The position numbers and the translations under genes were made by a program. From BOKV01 sp041742235 (lineage in GTDB: Bacteria > Pseudomonadota > Alphaproteobacteria > Rhizobiales > Rhizobiaceae), in the NCBI GenBank assembly GCA_041742235.1, contig JBGSJA010000125.1:1-28288 (forward strand): 28,288 bases of DNA, in the 5' to 3' direction. Each line of letters starts with the position of its first letter. Within the stretch, counting starts at the first letter, position 1. The notes under the pieces are model-generated. The model did not search any database. It had not been told where the DNA came from and saw only the letters and a list, made by a program, of their open reading frames with translations. Positions 15,755-26,200 of this stretch are shown piece after piece.

Positions 15755-17176
15755 ATGGCAGAGCAAAAAATCTTCGCCGGCCCGCGCATCCGCCGCGTCC
15801 GGCACCAGCTTGGCCTCACCCAGACCGCAATGGCGGAAGGCCTCGGAATTTCGCCGTCCTACCTCAACCTGATCGAACGAAACCAGCGTCCGCTGACCGT
15901 CCAACTGCTCTTGAAGCTGTCCTCGGCGTACAAGCTCGATCTCGATGAACTGCGCGGGGAGGCAGGCGGATCGACCGCGGCGCTCAAGGAGGTGTTCTCC
16001 GATCCGTTGCTCGCAGGCGAGGTTCCCGGGCCGCAGGAGATCGTGGAGATTGCCGAGGCCGCGCCGAATGCCGCGCTGGCAATCGTCAAGCTCTACAAGG
16101 CTTGGCGCGAATCCATGGACCGGCTGTCGGACCTCTCGGACATGCTGGCGCGCCAGGGATTGGCCACGACGACCGCTTCCGCCCGCCTGCCTTTCGATGA
16201 AGTGCGGGAAGTGTTCGAGACGAGGCCGAACCATTTTCCTGCCATCGAGGATGCCGCGGAGGCCTTCCACGCCGAACTTGAACCTGCGGGCGACCTCGCA
16301 ATTGCGCTCAAGCGCTGGCTCAAATCGCAACACGACATTTCAGTACGACTGATGCCTGTACATGCCATGCCGCTGTGGCGCCGGCGCTTCGACCGCCACT
16401 CCATGCGCCTGTTCTTGTCGGAGCGGCTCTCGCCCTTCGACCAGCTTCGCGAGATGGCGATGGAGGCCTGCCTTTTGCGGATGCGCGACACGGTCGTTGC
16501 CGAGATCGACGCCTTGAAGCTCGGCTCGGATGAGGCCCGCCGCCTCGCCCGTTTCGAGATTGCCCGTTATGGCGCGCATGCGCTGCTCATGCCCTATGAC
16601 GCGTTCCGTTCGGCCGCCCTGCGGGCGCACTATGACATCGACGTCCTAGCCTCGCGCTTTGGCGTATCCTTCGAGCAGGCGGCAAATAGGCTGACCATGC
16701 TCGGCCGCACGGCGCGTCCCGGCATCCCGTTCTTCATGCTGGAAATCGACAATGCCGGGCACCGGTTTCGCAGGGCCGGCGCGCAGGGTTTCCCGCAGGC
16801 ACGTTTCGGCGGCCAGTGCCCGAAACTGCCGGTCCATGCCGCGTTTGCCCAGCCCGGCCAGATCCTGGTCGAGCGCGTCGAAATGCCGGACGGCGCCGAA
16901 TTTCTGACGATCGCCCGCACGCTGGAGGGACCACAGGCCGCCTTCAACGAGCGCGCCCGCCGGACGGCGATCCTGATTGGCTGCGACATCGGTTTCGCCG
17001 CCGAGACGATCTACGGCAAGGCGGTCCTCAATCCGGGCCTTGGCGCCACCGCTGTCGGTCCTGCCTGCCGTGTCTGCGAGCGGCAAGGCTGCCTCGCACG
17101 CGCCGAGCCGCCGATCACGCGACCCCTCGGCCTCGACGAGATGGTCACGGGCCTTTCGGCTTTCGATTTCCAGTAG
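15755..17176 (+). CDS. ScfR/RamB-type regulator of short-chain fatty acid (glyoxylate) metabolism
   Basis: A 473-residue regulator with an N-terminal XRE HTH (about residues 8-63; recognition region GLTQTAMAEGLGISPSYLNL). A central region corresponds to the IrrE/ImmA-like (DUF955) segment. The cysteine-containing C-terminal domain has GPACRVCERQGCLARAEPP (C438, C441, C446), characteristic of the RamB/ScfR group. The HExxH zinc-protease motif expected of active IrrE-type domains is not present (the corresponding stretch reads QLREMAMEAC), so it is probably a sensor rather than a protease. The start at 15755 has AAAGGG 7-12 bp upstream. Divergence from aceA strongly suggests it controls aceA. 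RamB of Corynebacterium controls aceA and aceB, so the assignment is by family and context. Confidence 0.85.
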   Translation: MAEQKIFAGPRIRRVRHQLGLTQTAMAEGLGISPSYLNLIERNQRPLTVQLLLKLSSAYKLDLDELRGEAGGSTAALKEVFSDPLLAGEVPGPQEIVEIAEAAPNAALAIVKLYKAWRESMDRLSDLSDMLARQGLATTTASARLPFDEVREVFETRPNHFPAIEDAAEAFHAELEPAGDLAIALKRWLKSQHDISVRLMPVHAMPLWRRRFDRHSMRLFLSERLSPFDQLREMAMEACLLRMRDTVVAEIDALKLGSDEARRLARFEIARYGAHALLMPYDAFRSAALRAHYDIDVLASRFGVSFEQAANRLTMLGRTARPGIPFFMLEIDNAGHRFRRAGAQGFPQARFGGQCPKLPVHAAFAQPGQILVERVEMPDGAEFLTIARTLEGPQAAFNERARRTAILIGCDIGFAAETIYGKAVLNPGLGATAVGPACRVCERQGCLARAEPPITRPLGLDEMVTGLSAFDFQ

Positions 17177-17177
17177 C

Positions 17178-19064
17178 CTAGTTTGCGTTCGCTGCCCCGA
17201 GCGAAACCGGGTCAGCCTGCGGCGTGTAATCGCTTCCGCCCGGCGTTTCCATGCCGCCGGGCGCGCGGGCGCGGGTGAGTACCGGGTTTGCTATCGAGCC
17301 TCCGACAACAAGCCGGGCTTCCGGGGCTGGCGCTCCATCCGGCGCTGGCTGGCTGGGGGTAAGCAGCATCCTGAGCGCCAATCCGCCTTGCATCAGGTCG
17401 GCGCGCCCGGCGATCTGTGCCAGCACCCGGCTGTTGGAAATGGCGATGCGGTTGATCTCGGCGTGGCTCCTGTTGAGCGTCAAGTTGGCATCGACCGTTC
17501 GGAAGGCGGTTTCGCCGGCAAGCTTGGAAATGTCAGCGTTCTCTGTTTGCGATTGCCGCATGAGTTCGGCAAAATCCACACCGGCAAGCACTCCATTCTC
17601 GATCTTGCCCGTCACCTGGCCGGTTACCGCCTTGTGGATTTCGGCCATGTCGGCGCTACTGGCCGCAAGCCGGGTTTCAAAAGAGGCTGTTCCCGAAAGC
17701 GGCGATTTTTCCGCCCCTGCCATCCTGATGGCGGCTGCCGCATCGAAGGCGCTTGCCGTGGCATTCAGCTCGGCCTTGTAAAGGCCTTCCTGCCTGCGCA
17801 ATTTGAATTTCGCAGTCAGCACGCCCCCAAATGCCGAGGCATTGCCGAGTTCGAAAGCGGCTTCGCCTTTTTGCAGGGAAACCGTCGCCGCGACATCGCT
17901 TAGCGAAAGCCGGGCGGCCTTCGCGGTGGCCGCTGAAAGGCGCAAGTCGATATCCATGGCAAGCATGGGCAACCCGTCTTGTACGGGCGATGCTTCACCG
18001 CCCTTTGCAGCCAGGTCGGCCAGATATGGCGTCAGGTCTATCTGGCCTGCAGCGATCGTGCCGGCCAGCTTTGGAACCTGCTTGTCGAACGACAATTGAA
18101 GCGCCCCGCTACCGGAATTCCCGTCCAGCTGCACATCGGCGCCGGTAAAGGAAAGCCGGCCGGGCGTCGCGTCAAGCGTGCCCGAAACGCTGAAAGCGGA
18201 CAGGGTCGATCCCGGCGGCAGCGTCGCGGCATGTAGCCCTGCCAGGCGCCTCAGCGAAGGCGTTGCCAGCTTTGCATTGCCGGCCAAATGGAGGTCGGCA
18301 ATGAGATTGGCTTCGCCTTCGAAGGAGAAGTCCAACGCGCCCGAGGAAAGTTCCGCCGTGAAGGGCGCTGTCCCCCCCGACAGCAAGAGAAGCGGCTGGC
18401 TGCTGCCCGCGCCAAACTTGAATGCTTCGTTGCGCCAGATGAAATTGCCGTCCATCGACCAGTTCGAAGACGTTCCGGGCCATGACAGATGGCCATTGAA
18501 ATTGGTGAATGTCTCATGCCTGCCATTTCTGCGATCGTCGTAGTTGAAGGTTCCATCGACGATCTCCACCGTCCCAAGCTGCAATGTCGCAATGCCTGAA
18601 AGTTCGGGTTTTTGGCCGGCGGGCGTTGCTTCGCGGGCTGCCCTTGCAGCATTCAGCACATTCCAGATCCGGCCCTGCGGGAAAACCCAGTTTGTCGTGC
18701 CATCGCCATGGACCCGCAGGTTGAACTGCGGTCGAACGAACCGGTAGTTGGACATTTCTGCCCGTCCGGCCAACGCCGGAAGGATCTTCAACCGGCCTTG
18801 CAAACGTTCCATCCGCAGGAAGGGCGCATCGGCTGCTGCCGCATTGGCGTCGTTGAACACGACGTCATTCAACTCGAACCCCAAAAACGGATTGAAAGTG
18901 ATCCGCGGCGTGTCGCGGAATGTCATTTCCCGCCCGGTTATGGAGAGTACGCTGTCGAGGATCTGCTGGCGAACGCCTTCACCCGACACAAACAGCGGCA
19001 GGGCCGACAAGGCCGCAACCGCAACAACCAGGACCGTCAGCGCCGAATAGACGATTCGTCTCAT
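17178..19064 (-). CDS. AsmA-family protein
   Basis: A 628-residue membrane-anchored protein. The start at 19064 (MRRIVYSALT) begins an N-terminal membrane anchor (about residues 4-26) and excludes ~85 upstream residues of non-coding character in the long frame; a TTG immediately upstream is an alternative. After the anchor, ITGREMTFRDTPRITFNPFLGFELNDV is the usual AsmA N-terminal region, and the C-terminal part contains the AsmA repeat-like GKIENGVLAGVDFAELMRQ. The rest is beta-rich, as expected for the repeating beta-groove proteins of the AsmA/TamB group implicated in envelope lipid homeostasis. It ends with a Pro/Gly-rich tail. It is divergent from acetoacetyl-CoA synthetase and its stop abuts the regulator's stop (1-bp gap). 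Confidence 0.85.
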   Translation of the reverse strand: MRRIVYSALTVLVVAVAALSALPLFVSGEGVRQQILDSVLSITGREMTFRDTPRITFNPFLGFELNDVVFNDANAAAADAPFLRMERLQGRLKILPALAGRAEMSNYRFVRPQFNLRVHGDGTTNWVFPQGRIWNVLNAARAAREATPAGQKPELSGIATLQLGTVEIVDGTFNYDDRRNGRHETFTNFNGHLSWPGTSSNWSMDGNFIWRNEAFKFGAGSSQPLLLLSGGTAPFTAELSSGALDFSFEGEANLIADLHLAGNAKLATPSLRRLAGLHAATLPPGSTLSAFSVSGTLDATPGRLSFTGADVQLDGNSGSGALQLSFDKQVPKLAGTIAAGQIDLTPYLADLAAKGGEASPVQDGLPMLAMDIDLRLSAATAKAARLSLSDVAATVSLQKGEAAFELGNASAFGGVLTAKFKLRRQEGLYKAELNATASAFDAAAAIRMAGAEKSPLSGTASFETRLAASSADMAEIHKAVTGQVTGKIENGVLAGVDFAELMRQSQTENADISKLAGETAFRTVDANLTLNRSHAEINRIAISNSRVLAQIAGRADLMQGGLALRMLLTPSQPAPDGAPAPEARLVVGGSIANPVLTRARAPGGMETPGGSDYTPQADPVSLGAANAN

Positions 19065-19098
19065 CAACCATTTCCACGCCCCAATGCAAATGTACAAA

Positions 19099-19176
19099 CC
19101 ATTGCAATTGTGGCGCTTTTCAAGGCATCGCATTCTGGCGGCGATGCAGGGACGAATTTGCCCGCAATTTATTGCG
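19099..19176. promoter_or_regulatory. TTGC-rich palindromes between asmA-like gene and aacS
   Basis: In the 187-bp divergent gap, CGCAA (19163-19167) and TTGCG (19172-19176) form a perfect inverted repeat around TTTA. A CATTGCAATTG word lies near 19100-19110. These resemble, loosely, the TTGC/GCAA words upstream of aceA and phasin. They may be operators; the resemblance is partial. Confidence 0.3.
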
Positions 19177-19191
19177 AACCATACGCCACCT

Positions 19192-19221
19192 TTGACAAAA
19201 GCCGGCACCCAGCGCAATAGA
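19192..19221 (+). promoter_or_regulatory. Candidate sigma-70 promoter of aacS
   Basis: A consensus TTGACA at 19192-19197 is followed after 18 bp by AATAGA (19216-19221), a weak -10. A start about 8 bp later would leave a short leader before the ATG at 19252. The -35 is perfect, the -10 poor. Confidence 0.4.
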
Positions 19222-19251
19222 CACGCCTGATTTTCGGCTGGGAGTTCACCG

Positions 19252-21210
<1,959 letters not shown>

Positions 21211-21221
21211 CCCGGCTCAGT

Positions 21222-21251
21222 GGTTAATTTTCTGCTACCGCAAAATTAACC
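21222..21251. repeat. Perfect 10-bp inverted repeat just after aacS
   Basis: GGTTAATTTT (21222-21231) and AAAATTAACC (21242-21251) flank a 10-nt centre. It starts 12 bp after the aacS stop. There is no T-run after it on either strand, other than that in the arms. It could form a hairpin that ends or stabilises the aacS transcript, or be a protein-binding site for the downstream transcript. Confidence 0.5.
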
Positions 21252-21299
21252 GTGCCTACATGTTTCACAATATTGTTAAGTTGTTAAAATAACAATTAA

Positions 21300-21444
21300 G
21301 TAATTGGCAAGGATTGATGCGCAATCTGGGTCCCATAGACATCGGTCTGCTCTTTTCGGCGGAGTGTTCCGCCTCTTGTTCCACGTTGTCCAATCGTCTC
21401 CACGAAACTTTTGAAAGCGGGTCGTTTCGGCCCGCTTTTTTTTT
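21300..21444 (+). ncRNA. Candidate small RNA ending at a strong terminator
   Basis: Between aacS and the convergent permease gene lies a 232-bp stretch without coding frames of any quality. It contains an AT-rich promoter-like segment with the palindrome TTGTTA-AAA-TAACAA (21281-21295). A hairpin GGCGGA/TCCGCC (21358-21373) and an unpaired pyrimidine-rich segment follow. The stretch ends in an intrinsic terminator (21414-21444). The arrangement is that of a trans-acting sRNA of about 120-150 nt. The start is a guess. It could instead be only a long aacS 3' UTR. No Rfam family recognised. Confidence 0.4.
21414..21444 (+). terminator. Intrinsic terminator downstream of aacS/candidate sRNA
   Basis: AAAGCGGG (21414-21421) pairs with CCCGCTTT (21431-21438) around a 9-nt loop, followed by a run of nine T (21436-21444). 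The T-run contains part of the convergent permease gene's stop codon. Confidence 0.88.
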
Positions 21445-23161
21445 AGCTGCGCAGGCCAGTGATGGTTGCTGCGCGCTGCAGGCGGCTCAGGAGCAACACG
21501 GGAATGGCCCCGATGGCGACGATGAGCAAGGCGGCTATGGCCGCTTCCTCGAACCGTGCACGCGACGCAAGTTCGTAGACATGCGTGGCAAGCGTCGGAA
21601 AATTGAACGGCCGCACCAGGATGGTTGCCGACAACTCCTTCATGGCGTCCACGAACACGAGCAGGCCGGCCGTGGCGATCGCCCGGCGCAGCAATGGCAG
21701 CTCGACGGTCACGAAGGTCTGGCCTGCGTTTCGGCCCAGCGTTCGCGCCACCATCGCAACATGGCCGGAAAGCCGCGCATAACCGGCCTCGACCGAGCCA
21801 TGGGCAATCGCGAGGAACCTGACCGAACATGCGTAGACAATGATGAAGGCAGTGCCCGAAAGAACGAGCCCGGTGGAAAATCCCAGATACTGCCTCGCCA
21901 GGCTGTCGATCGAATTGTCGAAGCGGGTAAGCGCAAACAACATGCCGATGGCGAGCACGGAGCCTGGAATGGCGTAGCCCAGTGTAGCCGCCCGGACCAG
22001 CAGCATCGCCTTGCGCGAACGCCGGTTGCGCATTGCCGACAGCAGGACGAGCGCCGAAAGGCAGGCAGCCAGCGAGGTTGCCGCCGAGACGAAGACACTG
22101 TTTCCTGCCGCGCGGATCAACCGCGGATCGGCGAACAGATCGAGCCGGGCGAGCGCGTAGTCCGCCATCACGAGAACGGGCGCCGCAAAACCGGTCAGGG
22201 GCGGCAAGAGGCATAGCGCGGCAACCAGCCAGCCGGCTATCCCGCCAAGCCTGATGCGCGCCAGCGCCGTCGATCCGCCATGGCGCACCGCGTATCCCCG
22301 CGCCCCGCGCGATCGCTGCTCCAGGTAGAGCAGCAGCGCCACGATCACCAGCATCAGGCACGCTATTTGCGCCGCCCCGGCAAGGCTGCCACGGTTGAGC
22401 CAGGTGTCGAAAATCGAGAAGGTGAGGGTGCGCACCCCCAGTATTTCGACCGCTCCGATATCGTTGAGCGTTTCCATCATCGCCAGCGCGACGCCCGCCA
22501 CGACAGCCGGTCGCGCCATTGGCAGCGCCACGGAAAAGAATTGCCGGCCGCCGCTTGCGCCCAGCACGCGCCCCGCCTCGATCACGGCGCCGCCCTGCAT
22601 CTCGAAAAGCAGGCGGCAGGTGAGGTACACATAGGGGTAGAGCACGATGCCCATCACAAACACGGCGCCACCGAGCGAGCGGATTTCGGGGAACCAGTAC
22701 TGGGCTGGATTGGTGAAGCCGAGAATGTCCCGCATCAGCGTTTGCAGGGGACCTGTGAAACCCAGCAGTTCGACGAAGCAATAGGCCGAGATGTAGGTCG
22801 GAATTGCGAGCGGCAGGACCAGGAACCAGTGCACGAAATTGCGGCCCGGAAAGTCGTATCGGCTGACAAGCCAGGCCGCGCCGATGCCGATGGATGCCGT
22901 GGTCGCGCCAACCCCGGCCATCAGCAGGAACGTCACGGCCAGAGAACCGGGCAGCACGTTGACCGCCAGATGGCGCCAGACGCCTTCGACATTTCCGGTA
23001 GCCAGCACGAACAGCGAAATCAACGGAACAACGGCCAGCAACGCGACGAGGCCTGCAGCCACCAGCAGCGGCTTGTCGCGAATGGCTGCCCGCCGGGCCG
23101 GGGCATGCCTGTTGCCGCCGGCTTTTCCAGCGGGCGCGGTTGTTGGCGCTGGCGTAGTCAT
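21443..23161 (-). CDS. Iron(III)-type ABC transporter permease, two fused permease domains
   Basis: A 572-residue inner-membrane protein with about 12 hydrophobic segments in two homologous halves, as in FbpB/SfuB/ThiP-type permeases. The N-terminal ~30 residues are Ala/Pro-rich and cytoplasmic. Each half carries an EAA-like loop for the ATPase: EAGRVLGASGGRQFFSVALP in the first, and in the second a stretch with ARTLGRNAGQTFVTVELPLL. Substrate (ferric iron, possibly thiamine or similar) is inferred from the fused architecture. No periplasmic binding protein or ATPase gene is adjacent. It starts 46 bp after the kinase stop on the same strand. The ribosome site is weak, so translation may depend on coupling or read-through from the kinase transcript. 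Confidence 0.85.
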   Translation of the reverse strand: MTTPAPTTAPAGKAGGNRHAPARRAAIRDKPLLVAAGLVALLAVVPLISLFVLATGNVEGVWRHLAVNVLPGSLAVTFLLMAGVGATTASIGIGAAWLVSRYDFPGRNFVHWFLVLPLAIPTYISAYCFVELLGFTGPLQTLMRDILGFTNPAQYWFPEIRSLGGAVFVMGIVLYPYVYLTCRLLFEMQGGAVIEAGRVLGASGGRQFFSVALPMARPAVVAGVALAMMETLNDIGAVEILGVRTLTFSIFDTWLNRGSLAGAAQIACLMLVIVALLLYLEQRSRGARGYAVRHGGSTALARIRLGGIAGWLVAALCLLPPLTGFAAPVLVMADYALARLDLFADPRLIRAAGNSVFVSAATSLAACLSALVLLSAMRNRRSRKAMLLVRAATLGYAIPGSVLAIGMLFALTRFDNSIDSLARQYLGFSTGLVLSGTAFIIVYACSVRFLAIAHGSVEAGYARLSGHVAMVARTLGRNAGQTFVTVELPLLRRAIATAGLLVFVDAMKELSATILVRPFNFPTLATHVYELASRARFEEAAIAALLIVAIGAIPVLLLSRLQRAATITGLRS

Positions 23162-23207
23162 TGCATCAGCCTATGGCGGCGCAGGGGCCTTGCGTCAAGG
23201 AAAGCAG

Positions 23208-26200
23208 TCAGTCCGCCAAGACGCGCTGGGTGGGGAAATGCACATGCGCGATGGTGCCTTCGCCCGGTGTGCTTTCGAGGTCGAAATAGGCGCGGTTCGC
23301 TTCCACCAGCGCCTTGGTCAACGGCAGCCCGAGGCCGGTGCCCTGGCCGCGGCGTTCATCCGTGACATTGACCTGGTGGAACGGCTTCATCGCATGTTCG
23401 ATCTCGCGTTCGCTCATGCCGCGTCCGGTGTCGCGCACGCGCATCACCACCTCGCCATTGCCTTCATAAACGGTCGAAACGATTACCTGGCCGTTGGCCG
23501 GCGTGAACCTGATGGCATTGGACACCAGGTTGAGGATGATCTGCCGGATCGAGCGTGCATCGGCGACGACACGCGGAACGGCGCGCGACAGCGATGTGCG
23601 GATGATGATCCGCTCGGCATTCGCCTGTGGCTGCAACAGGGCGACGGTTTCCGATACGAGCTGGTTGAGGTCCACGGCCTCGTAGGTGAGTTCCATCTTG
23701 CCCGCCTCGATCTTCGAGATGTCGAGGAGGTCGTTGATGAGATCGAGCACATGCACGCCCGAGCGGTTGATGTCGCGCAGATAGCCGCGGTACCGGTCGT
23801 TGTCGACCGGACCGAAGCGCTCCTCGATCATCACGTCGGAAAAACCGATGATGGCGTTGAGCGGGGTTCGGATCTCATGGCTGACGCGGGCCAGGAACTC
23901 AGACTTCTGCTCGCTGGCGCTTTCCGCGGCGCGCCTTGCCCCGACCAGTTCTTCCTCCGCCCTTTTCCACGGCGTGATGTCACGCAGCACCGCGCAGAAT
24001 TTTTCTTCCTGGCCCATCCGGCCGAGCGTCAGGAAAAGCGGAATGAGGCCGCCCTTCGCATGCCGCCCGATAACCTCGCGTCCGTTGTTGATGAGGCCCG
24101 CTACGCCCGGCTCCTTCAATTCGCGCATGTATTCCTCGACCGCGCGGTGGCTTTCCTTGGCGAAAAGCTCGGTGAGCGGCAGCCCCGCGGCATCGCGCTG
24201 GTTTACGCCGAACAGCGCTTCCGCCGGTGCGTTGAGCGATTCGATCTGGCCATCGCGGGTTGTCACCAGAATGCCGTCCGTCGCCGTGTCCAGGATATTT
24301 TGCAGCTCGGCGACGCGGGCAATGTCGACCGCCGCCTTCTCGCCGCCGTCGGGCTGGAGCGGGGGGCGGAAGCTGAGCAGCAATGCGCGCCCGCCGAGCC
24401 AGGGAACGCTTTGCAGCAGCGGGCTCACCTGCAACGACGTTCCGTCGCGCCTGCGCAAGGGTACGGCGCCGTTGTCGCCCTCGCTGAGAATGCCGTCGCC
24501 ATCGGCGGGCGAGAACAGTGCGTCCACGCCTCCTGCCTTGGAAAGATCGTCAAGCGATGAATAGCCGGTGATCGAAAGCAGTTCCCGATTTGCGTAGAGC
24601 GTCTCGCCCATGCGGTAGACGAGGACGGGAACCGGCAGTTTCCTGAGAATTGCCGCGCCGCCGGTATCATCGCCGTTTGCCGTGGCCTCCGGCTTGGGAG
24701 TTTCACCGGTAACCGGTGGCCGGAACGCACCGCCGGCCGGAACGGTCTGTTCGGGTTCGCCGGCCACGGGGCGCGCGGGCATGGTCTCGACCAGGAAATC
24801 GCTCGCGGGTTCGGCTGGCTTGCCAGGCGCTTCCTCGACCAGCTTCCGGCCGATTTCCTGAAACGCCCGCGCTTCCGTCTTGCTGAGCTCATCGGCGCGG
24901 TCGCGCTTTCTCGACGTCAGGTCGACCACATTGCCGCCGGAAGGCGCGGTACCCGAAAGCGTGCGGCCATTGCCGTTTGACGCATCGTGATCATGCAATT
25001 CTTCGCGGTCTATCGGGCGCAGGCGGCGGCTGACATCCTGCCCGTTGTCGATACCCTGCGGCGAAGTTTTCCGCCCATCCTGCTTCGGCTTTGCCGGTCC
25101 GGAAACCAGTGCAAGGCCGGTCTCGTCGGGATCGAAGATCACATCCGCGGTCCGGATGATCCCGAAGCCGCGGAACCCGTCGAATTGGCGCGCGCCGGAA
25201 AACGCCGGGAGGGCGGCCAGGTCGACAGGGACGACAAGGTCGGCGCCTTGTACGGGCCACAGCACCGACTTGCCCGACCATGTATCGCGCTTTTCAAGCA
25301 ATCGTTGAATGTCGCCCGATGCGTCGAAACCGAATACCTTGGCCACGTCGCTCCACCGGCGTCCGACGATGTCGGCGGCATTGGGGCCCACCGTTTGCGC
25401 AAGTTCCGGCGAGACGGAGAGGAACACCTGATGGTCGTCAACCGTCCAGGCAAACCGAACCGGTTCGCTCGCGGAAGTGAAGACGAATGTCCTTGCCGGC
25501 GGGAGGTCTTCGCCCTTGGCAGCATTGCCTTCGTTCTCGATTGCGGCCGGTCCAAAATCTTCGCCGTCCCGGTCTTCCGGCGCGACATCGTCGTCCGCAA
25601 TCGCCTCGATGAGTTCGGGCCGCCCCCATCCGCTTTCATTTGCATCATCGTTTGAAGGCGCGCCGCCACCTGGTCCCTCGATCGCCGAACGCGCCCAGTC
25701 ATCCTCGGCGAAATCCTCGTCGATGGCGGCCGCGGTGCCATGTTCGTCCGCCACTGGAAGTTCAGCGGATTCACCGGATTGAAACGCAACGGTTTCGGGC
25801 GGCTGTGTTGTCTCATCTTCGTCCACCGTGTCCGAACTGGCCGGCGTCGGCAATTCCTCGTCCGGCAGGGCAGCCTCGCCACTGACGGCGCTGGAGCCCA
25901 TGTACCATTCATCCAGTTTCGACTGCACGCCGGCAGGCTGCCACGCGTCGTCGGCTCCCGGCACCGGTTCGGCAACCGGCTCCGTGCCTTCAACTGCCTC
26001 AACTTCCGTGCCGGCGGCTGCCGGGGCGTCGGTTTCGTCTTGCAAAAGGTCGGGTTGGGCCGGAATGGCCTCCGCCTCTGGCGCCATTGCTTCGGCATCA
26101 ACCGCCATGGTTTCGGGCGTATCGGCCGGTTCTGCCGCGGGCTCTTCCGCTTTGGTCGCGACAAGCAGCAGGCGGTCGGGGTTCTTGCGAATGCTTGCGA

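Noticed and set aside
21276..22781. 501-codon frame on the minus strand, and similar long shadow frames (4942-6516, 8593-9942, 25139-26236)
   Set aside because: All lie in other frames of genes with recognised motifs and show shadow composition typical of GC-rich codon bias.
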